From Hyphomonas sp. (GTDB lineage Bacteria > Pseudomonadota > Alphaproteobacteria > Caulobacterales > Hyphomonadaceae): DNA of 64,000 nucleotides. Both the position numbers and the translations under genes were made by a program. Of the stretch, positions 58,393 through 64,000 are shown piece by piece (the first letter of the stretch is position 1; each line of letters begins with the position of its first letter). The DNA lies in assembly GCA_013791775.1 (NCBI GenBank), contig VMTE01000037.1, positions 62,001-126,000 of the forward strand, read 5' to 3'. The notes beneath the pieces are model-generated. The model saw only the letters and a program-made list of their open reading frames with translations, made no database searches and was not told where the DNA came from.

Positions 58393-59931
58393 GTGCCGGA
58401 TCTTGTGACCAGAGCCGTGGAAACTCCACGCTCGGCAGTTTGGCTGGATACCGGCGGCGCCAGCGGGCCGTCTGTCCTTGCTGTGGGCGATACCCGCCCC
58501 GATCAGCCCACTTGTTTCGCGCTACCTCCGATTTATCCGGAATGGCTGGGTGACCGCGCGCTGCTCGCCGCGCATCCCGCCCGCTTTTGTTACGTCGTGG
58601 GCGAGATGGCGCGCGGCATCGCGACGCCGCGTATGGTGGTTGCCGCCGTCCAGGCCGGGTGTTTTGGCTTCTACGGAAGTGCAGGCCTCCCGCTGACGGA
58701 AATCAAGACAGGCTTGCACGAGATCCGCAGCGCGCTCGGCCCGGCGGAAAGTGCCTGGGGCGCAAATCTTATTCACTCGCCTCAGGAGCCGGGCCAGGAA
58801 GCCGCTGTCGTTGACCTGTTCCTGGCAGAAGGTGTGCGGCGGGTTTCCGCCTCCGCATTCATGCGTCTGACGCCGGACGTTATCCGCTACACGGCGCTTG
58901 GACTGGAACAGCAGGCCGGCGGCACGATCACGCGCCGCAATCACATCTTCGCCAAGGTGTCGCGCGCAGAGGTCGCTGAACCCTTCATGGCGCCTGCACC
59001 AGAGAAAATGCTGCGCGAGCTGGTGGCGAGCGGAAAGATTTCCGAGAAACAGGCCGATCTAGCATCGAAGGTACCCGTGGCCGCAGAAATTACTGCGGAA
59101 TCCGATTCAGGTGGCCATACCGACAATCGGCCCGCAGCCGTCCTGTTCAGTTCGCTCAGTGCCGCCCGCAGCCGCGTCGCGGCGCGGCATGGCTTTGACG
59201 AAAGCATGATCCGGATTGGTCTGGCTGGCGGCATTGCGACCCCTTCGGCGGTTGCCGCCGCTTTCCAGATGGGCGCCGCCTATGTGCTGACCGGTTCGGT
59301 GAACCAGAGCGCGGTCGAGTCCGGCCTCTCGGAAGCGGGCCGGAAGTTGCTCGCAAAGGCCGGCCCGGCCGATGTCGCGATGGCGCCTGCAGCCGACATG
59401 TTCGAACAGGGCGTCGAAGTTCAGGTTCTCAAACGCGGAACCCTGTTCGCCATGCGCGGCAAGAAGCTGCATGGCTTCTACCGGGCCGGTGCCAGCTACG
59501 AAACCCTCGGTCCGGCCGACCGGAAATGGCTGGACGATGTGCTCGGCGAGGTATTTGATGCGGCCTGGGCGTCGACCAAATCCTACATCCAGCGCGTCAA
59601 TCCCGCCGAGGCGGAACGGGCCGAAACGGATGGCAACAAACGACTGGCGCTGGTGGCGCGGCGCTATCTGTTCCAGGGCGCGCAATGGGCGCGTGAAGGC
59701 GACACCAAGCGCACAGCCGACTACCAGATCTGGTGCGGCCCGGCGATGGGCGCCTTCAACGAATGGGTTGCCGGAACCCCGCTTGACCCGCTGGAGAACC
59801 GCTCGGTGCGCCAGATCGCATTGAACCTTCTGGAAGGCGCAGCCCGCGTGACCCGGGCAGGCCAGCTTCGCGCCATGGGTTTTCCCGTCGCACCGCAACA
59901 TTTCTCTTACACTCCCCAATTATTCGAGTAG
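58393..59931 (+). CDS. pfaD: PfaD-type enoyl reductase / nitronate monooxygenase-like protein
   Basis: A 512-residue FMN TIM-barrel protein of PfaD type: EMARGIATPRMVVAAVQAGCFGFYGSAG, SAFMRLTPDVIRYTALGL, RNHIFAKVSRAEVAEPFM, GLAGGIATPSAVAAAFQMGAAYVLTGSVNQ, and YQIWCGPAMGAFNEWVAGTPLDPLENR near the end. PfaD supplies trans-acting enoyl reduction for PUFA and related iterative lipid synthases. The start is GTG with AAGGG upstream. Only 3 bp separate it from pfaA, so the two are coupled. The order pfaD then pfaA differs from the pfaABCD order of Shewanella. Confidence 0.93.
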   Translation: MPDLVTRAVETPRSAVWLDTGGASGPSVLAVGDTRPDQPTCFALPPIYPEWLGDRALLAAHPARFCYVVGEMARGIATPRMVVAAVQAGCFGFYGSAGLPLTEIKTGLHEIRSALGPAESAWGANLIHSPQEPGQEAAVVDLFLAEGVRRVSASAFMRLTPDVIRYTALGLEQQAGGTITRRNHIFAKVSRAEVAEPFMAPAPEKMLRELVASGKISEKQADLASKVPVAAEITAESDSGGHTDNRPAAVLFSSLSAARSRVAARHGFDESMIRIGLAGGIATPSAVAAAFQMGAAYVLTGSVNQSAVESGLSEAGRKLLAKAGPADVAMAPAADMFEQGVEVQVLKRGTLFAMRGKKLHGFYRAGASYETLGPADRKWLDDVLGEVFDAAWASTKSYIQRVNPAEAERAETDGNKRLALVARRYLFQGAQWAREGDTKRTADYQIWCGPAMGAFNEWVAGTPLDPLENRSVRQIALNLLEGAARVTRAGQLRAMGFPVAPQHFSYTPQLFE

Positions 59932-59934
59932 CCC

Positions 59935-62900
59935 ATGACAGAACGTCGATCCTCCCAAAAAAAACCTGCCGTCGAACCGATCGCGGTGGTCGGCATGGGC
60001 GCCATCTTTCCGGGGCGAGGTGACACGACCGGCTTCTGGCGTGACATATTCGAAGGCCGCGACCTGCTCACGGACACGCCGGCGACCCACTGGTTGCTCG
60101 AAGACTATTACGATCCCGATCCGGCCAAGCCGGATCGGACCTACGGCCGTCGCGGCGGCTTCCTGTCGCCCGTGGCATTCGACCCGCTGGCGTTCGGCAT
60201 TCCGCCCGCCCAGCTGCAGACGACTGATTCTGCGCAACTGTTGGCACTCGTCGCCGCGAAGATGACGCTGGACGATGTCGAGCGCGACAGCGGCGGCAAG
60301 ATCGACCGGTCCCGGACCAGCGTGATCCTGGGGGTGGCTTCAGCGACCGAATTGACAGCCCACATGGCAGGGCGGCTCCAGCGCCCCACCTGGGTAAACG
60401 CCCTGCGCCAGTCGGGACTGGCCGAAGGTGAGGTCCAGGAGATCGCCGCGCGGATCGAAAGCCATTACGCGGAATGGAAGGAAAGCACGTTCCCGGGTCT
60501 GCTCGGTAACGTGGTTGCCGGCCGGATTGCCAACCGGCTTGATCTGGGCGGAAGCAATTACGTCACCGACGCCGCTTGCGCGTCCAGTCTGGCGTCAATG
60601 CAGATCGCGATGCAGGAACTGCGGTCGGGTGATTCCGACATGGTTCTTTGCGGCGGCGTGGACGCCCTGAACGACATCCTGATGTTCATGTGCTTCTCGA
60701 AAACGCCGGCCCTCTCGCCCACGGGCGATTGCAGGCCGTTTTCGAACAACTCTGACGGTACAATGCTTGGCGAAGGCATCGGCATGCTCGCGCTTCGACG
60801 CCTCGATGATGCAGAGCGGGATGGCAACACGATCCACGCGGTGATCCGCGGCATCGGGGGAGGCTCCGATGGCAAGGGCACGGCGATCTACACTCCGCTG
60901 CCGTCCGGACAGGCGCGCGCGCTGCGCCGTGCCTACGAACAGGCGGGATATGGCCCGGAGACCGTCGATATGGTCGAGGCGCACGGCACTGGGACACGCG
61001 CCGGCGACAAGGCTGAAATAGAAGGCCTGCATCTCGTGTTCAACGAGGTGGACAAGGGCGACGGCCCGTGGTGCGCGGTCGGTTCGGTCAAGTCCCAGAT
61101 CGGCCATACGAAAGCCGCCGCAGGCGCCGCCAGCATGCTGAAGGCCGTCGAGGCGCTTCGCCGGAAAGTGTTGCCGCCCACGATCAAGATCGAAGAGCCG
61201 GCCGACGCTATTCGCGAGAGTGCCTGTTTTTATGTGAACACCGAAGCGCGGCCCTGGATCAAGGACGATAGCAGTCCGCGGCGCGCCTCCGTCAGTGCGT
61301 TTGGTTTTGGCGGCAGCAACTTCCACGCGACCCTGGAAGAGTACACCGGTCCGAATGCGGCCAAGCCGGCCCGCGTTCATCCCTCCGAGCTCTTCTTGCT
61401 CAGTGCTCCGGACCCGGACGGACTGATCGCCGCACTCGACCAGTTGGCGAGCGGACCGACATCCGAAGATGCGATGGCGCACGAAGCCTCGGAAACGCAC
61501 CGGTCCTTCGACTCGAAGGCCCCCGCGCGCGTCGCGCTGGTGGCGACGGACCCCGGCGATCTCGCCGCCAAGGCCGCAAAGCTCGCCACACTGTTGCGAG
61601 AAGATGCGATCGGCAAGGCGCCGTTGCCGCAAGGCTGCGCCGCGTCACTGCAACCGGCCCAAGGGGGCAAGGTTGCGTTCCTGTTTTCGGGTCAGGGAAG
61701 CCAGTATCCCGGCATGGGGTCCGATCTCGCGATGGCCTTTCCCCAGGCACGGGCGCTTTGGGATCTCGCAGCCAGCCACCCGGTGACGGGACCGTTGAAG
61801 CTGCACAGGCTCGCCTTTCCGCCTGCGGCTTTCGATCAGGTCGAGTTTGGCAACCAGCAGCAGCGCCTGACCTTGATGCAGCATGCCCAGCCGTCGATAG
61901 CGGCCGTGTCGCTGGCGCATCTGGCACTGCTCGAAGCGCTCGGTCTTGAAGCAGACATGGCCGGCGGTCACAGCTTCGGCGAGATCATGGCGCTTCACTA
62001 TGCAGGGGCGTTCGATCAGGACGCCGCGCTGACGATTGCCGCCTCGCGAGGCCGCGAGATGGCAAACGCCGCGCACACGACCGAAGGCGCCATGCTCGCG
62101 GTGCAATGCCCTGCAAGCCGTATTGCGCCGCTGGTGCAGGAGATTGGCAACGGCCTTGTCATCGCCAACGACAACGGGCCGAGCCAGGTGGTCCTGTCCG
62201 GCCCGGTCAGCGTCATTCAGCAGGCGGAGCAACGTTGCGCCGCCGAAGGCATCAAGGCGCGCAAACTGCCGGTTGCGACTGCCTTCCATTCCGCCATCGT
62301 CGAGCCGGCCGTTGCCCCGTTCCGCGCCACTCTTGAAGGCCTGAAGCTGAAACGACCGAGCCTGCCGGTCTATGCCAACGCGACGGCGCAGCCTTACAAG
62401 GTGACATCGAAGGAGTTGCCCGGCGCGCTCTCGTCGCAGATCGCGTCGCCCGTGCTGTTCCGCGAACAGGTCGAGGCGATGTATGCGGCGGGTGCACGGA
62501 TTTTCATTGAAGTCGGTCCCGGCAATGTCGTGGCGGGACTGGTGAAGGATACGCTTGGTGACCGGCCCTTCACGGGACTGTCGCTCGACAACAAGCGGAC
62601 CAACGGTGTCACGCAGTTCCTGTCTGCCGTCGGTGCATTGTCCGTGGCCGGATACGCGCTCGACCTGGGCGCGCTCTATGCCGAGGCCCCGGCGCCGGTG
62701 CCGAAACCCGTGCCGTCGAAGTACGCCGTGTTCCTGACCGGTGCAAACTATGACCGCCCCTACCCGCCGAAGAAGGGTGCGGCAGGCAAGGCGCCTGTGA
62801 ACGCTTCGGGCCGCAGCCTTGAACCGTCAAACCCTCCTCCTCCCCTCCAGACCCCTCAAAGGACCGAAACTCCCATGTCCGATCAGAATGGCCGGCATCC

Positions 62901-63879
62901 TGCCCCACCCGTGCTCGCATCGACTCCGCAGATCGTGAGCCACACCGAAATCGCCTCGCCGGTGGAGCGCATCTGGCAAGAAGTCTCGGCGCGCCATCAG
63001 GACTACCTGCACACGATGGCGGACAGTCACAAAGCTTACCTCAATGCCGCCGCCGTGCTGCTGGGTCAGGCGGGCGCGATCCCGGCCGAGCCACAACGCC
63101 TGCCCGCGCCCCGCGCGGCCGCGCCCCAACCCGAAGTCCATGTCGCCGCTGCGGCTCAAACGCCGGTGCCGGCAGCTGCGCCGAAGCCGAAAGCGAATGG
63201 CTCGAACGGCGCACACACGTTCGCCTCCGCGCCTGCCAAACCGGCTCCCGTTTCCGCCGCTGCATCGCCGGCCGTCCGCGTTGAAGCGCCGGCACCTAAG
63301 GCAGCCACAGTCGCCGCCCCGGCGCTCGACGCGGCCGACATCGTCAGGTCCATTGTGTCCGAGAAAACCGGCTACCCGCCAGACATGCTTGATGCCGACA
63401 TGGACCTCGAAGGCGAACTCGGCGTGGACTCGATCAAGCAGGTGGAAATCCTGTCGTCCCTGCGCGACCGTCTTCCCCACCTGCCCGAGATCGAGCCCGA
63501 ACGGCTGGTCGAACTGCGCACCATCGCGGCCATCGCCGCCATGATCGACGCTGCCGCACCGTCTGCTCAGCCCAGCGCTCCGGCCCAGCCTGCCGCACCC
63601 GCGCCGAAGCCTGCGCCTCTGCCAGCCTCCGCGCCGCCGGTTTCGACGCTTCAGGTCTCTCCGGATGTCATCCGTGCCCTGATCGCCGAGAAAACGGGTT
63701 ATCCGCCAGACATGCTGGAAGATGACATGGACCTTGAAGGCGAGCTCGGCGTGGACTCGATCAAGCAAGTCGAGATCCTGTCTTCGCTGCGTGACCAGTT
63801 CCCCTCTCTGCCCGAAGTCGATCCGGAACACCTTTCCGAACTTCGCACGATCCGGAAGATTGCCGATTTTTTCGGCTGA
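59935..63879 (+). CDS. pfaA: PfaA-like iterative polyketide/PUFA synthase, KS-AT-ACP-ACP
   Basis: A 1314-residue multidomain enzyme. The ketosynthase is at about 15-465 (catalytic C215 in DAACASS, H350 in EAHGTGT, H391 in IGHTKAA). The acyltransferase is at about 575-880 (FLFSGQGSQYPGMG, nucleophile S680 in GHSFG). Two carrier-protein domains end with phosphopantetheine sites S1166 and S1275 in GVDSIKQVEIL, spaced 109 residues. Pro/Ala-rich linkers lie between them. A full PfaA (~2500 residues) has more ACPs and a ketoreductase; both are missing. The product is probably a secondary lipid or long-chain unsaturated acid. Confidence 0.93.
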   Translation: MTERRSSQKKPAVEPIAVVGMGAIFPGRGDTTGFWRDIFEGRDLLTDTPATHWLLEDYYDPDPAKPDRTYGRRGGFLSPVAFDPLAFGIPPAQLQTTDSAQLLALVAAKMTLDDVERDSGGKIDRSRTSVILGVASATELTAHMAGRLQRPTWVNALRQSGLAEGEVQEIAARIESHYAEWKESTFPGLLGNVVAGRIANRLDLGGSNYVTDAACASSLASMQIAMQELRSGDSDMVLCGGVDALNDILMFMCFSKTPALSPTGDCRPFSNNSDGTMLGEGIGMLALRRLDDAERDGNTIHAVIRGIGGGSDGKGTAIYTPLPSGQARALRRAYEQAGYGPETVDMVEAHGTGTRAGDKAEIEGLHLVFNEVDKGDGPWCAVGSVKSQIGHTKAAAGAASMLKAVEALRRKVLPPTIKIEEPADAIRESACFYVNTEARPWIKDDSSPRRASVSAFGFGGSNFHATLEEYTGPNAAKPARVHPSELFLLSAPDPDGLIAALDQLASGPTSEDAMAHEASETHRSFDSKAPARVALVATDPGDLAAKAAKLATLLREDAIGKAPLPQGCAASLQPAQGGKVAFLFSGQGSQYPGMGSDLAMAFPQARALWDLAASHPVTGPLKLHRLAFPPAAFDQVEFGNQQQRLTLMQHAQPSIAAVSLAHLALLEALGLEADMAGGHSFGEIMALHYAGAFDQDAALTIAASRGREMANAAHTTEGAMLAVQCPASRIAPLVQEIGNGLVIANDNGPSQVVLSGPVSVIQQAEQRCAAEGIKARKLPVATAFHSAIVEPAVAPFRATLEGLKLKRPSLPVYANATAQPYKVTSKELPGALSSQIASPVLFREQVEAMYAAGARIFIEVGPGNVVAGLVKDTLGDRPFTGLSLDNKRTNGVTQFLSAVGALSVAGYALDLGALYAEAPAPVPKPVPSKYAVFLTGANYDRPYPPKKGAAGKAPVNASGRSLEPSNPPPPLQTPQRTETPMSDQNGRHPAPPVLASTPQIVSHTEIASPVERIWQEVSARHQDYLHTMADSHKAYLNAAAVLLGQAGAIPAEPQRLPAPRAAAPQPEVHVAAAAQTPVPAAAPKPKANGSNGAHTFASAPAKPAPVSAAASPAVRVEAPAPKAATVAAPALDAADIVRSIVSEKTGYPPDMLDADMDLEGELGVDSIKQVEILSSLRDRLPHLPEIEPERLVELRTIAAIAAMIDAAAPSAQPSAPAQPAAPAPKPAPLPASAPPVSTLQVSPDVIRALIAEKTGYPPDMLEDDMDLEGELGVDSIKQVEILSSLRDQFPSLPEVDPEHLSELRTIRKIADFFG

Positions 63880-64000
63880 GGGATGGATGGGAGCCTAGGG
63901 CCTCCCGCCGTCCCCTTCTGCCCGTAGCTGACGCTGCACCGTACCGGTGTGACGTGCGTCCGGTCGTCTGGCGGACGGGCAATGAGGCGCGCGCGTTCAA
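63880..64000. other. Sequence after pfaA to the window edge
   Basis: No gene is seen on the plus strand. GGGAG...CTCCC (about 63889-63906) and CACCG-TAC-CGGTG (about 63938-63950) are short hairpins, either of which might end the pfaD-pfaA transcript. A minus-strand ORF crossing the edge looks like a shadow. The remaining lipid-synthase genes, if linked, are outside the window. Confidence 0.35.

Overview
The window looks like a chromosome segment of a GC-rich alphaproteobacterium, most like the Hyphomonadaceae/Caulobacterales. The main reasons are the gene order (lpxI-lpxB / gltA-gltX-comEC-lexA-trpCDGE-ppiD / tpiA-secG-pyrG), the GTTC-N7-GTTC type of LexA operator, and the rlpA-dac-tmk-holB-tatD-MBL block. 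The taxonomic placement is inferred from protein style and synteny, not from a search.

Region 1 (1-16.3 kb) is core: lipid A synthesis, citrate synthase, glutamyl-tRNA synthetase, ComEC, LexA with its operator, a tightly overlapping ppiD-trpE-trpG-trpD-trpC operon, then tpiA, secG and pyrG. Region 2 (16.4-21.2 kb) is a four-gene operon: photolyase, FAD amine oxidase-like protein, DUF1365, cyclopropane-fatty-acid synthase-like methyltransferase. It is preceded by a sequence resembling a RpoE/ChrR-type ECF promoter, suggesting a singlet-oxygen or light response. Region 3 (21.3-33.8 kb) holds hldE, hspQ, ppx, rlmE, a GFA-family protein, a frameshifted lipoprotein, an indoleamine 2,3-dioxygenase, guaB, a sulfotransferase, an Asp/Asn hydroxylase-like protein, a GNAT, rsmB and guaA. 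Region 4 (33.8-37.8 kb) pairs a TonB-dependent receptor with a divergent LysR-type regulator that carries two tandem helix-turn-helix domains. Region 5 (38.1-43.8 kb) is a core block on the minus strand (MBL hydrolase, tatD, holB, tmk, dac, rlpA).

Region 6 (44.05-55.65 kb) is an integrated element at the 3' end of tRNA-Ser(UGA). It is bounded by a 14-bp direct repeat, with 12-bp-period GCTRCACA repeats just inside both ends. It carries a tyrosine recombinase, a CopG-type regulator, a large inverted repeat that may be a mobilisation site, and a membrane-transport cargo: MscS-like channel, K+ channel with a C-terminal zinc ribbon, two DUF389 proteins, an SLC13-type carrier with RCK_C-like domains, and a small LapA-like protein. 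A broken TIR-domain gene lies at its right end.

Region 7 (55.7-64 kb) has an AraC-type regulator facing a secreted cupin, a TMEM165/GDT1-family Mn2+ exporter with an upstream yybP-ykoY Mn2+ riboswitch, and a pfaD-pfaA pair of a PUFA-synthase-like secondary lipid pathway. This pfaA is short (KS-AT-ACP-ACP, no ketoreductase) and has an internal segment that reads like an old gene boundary.
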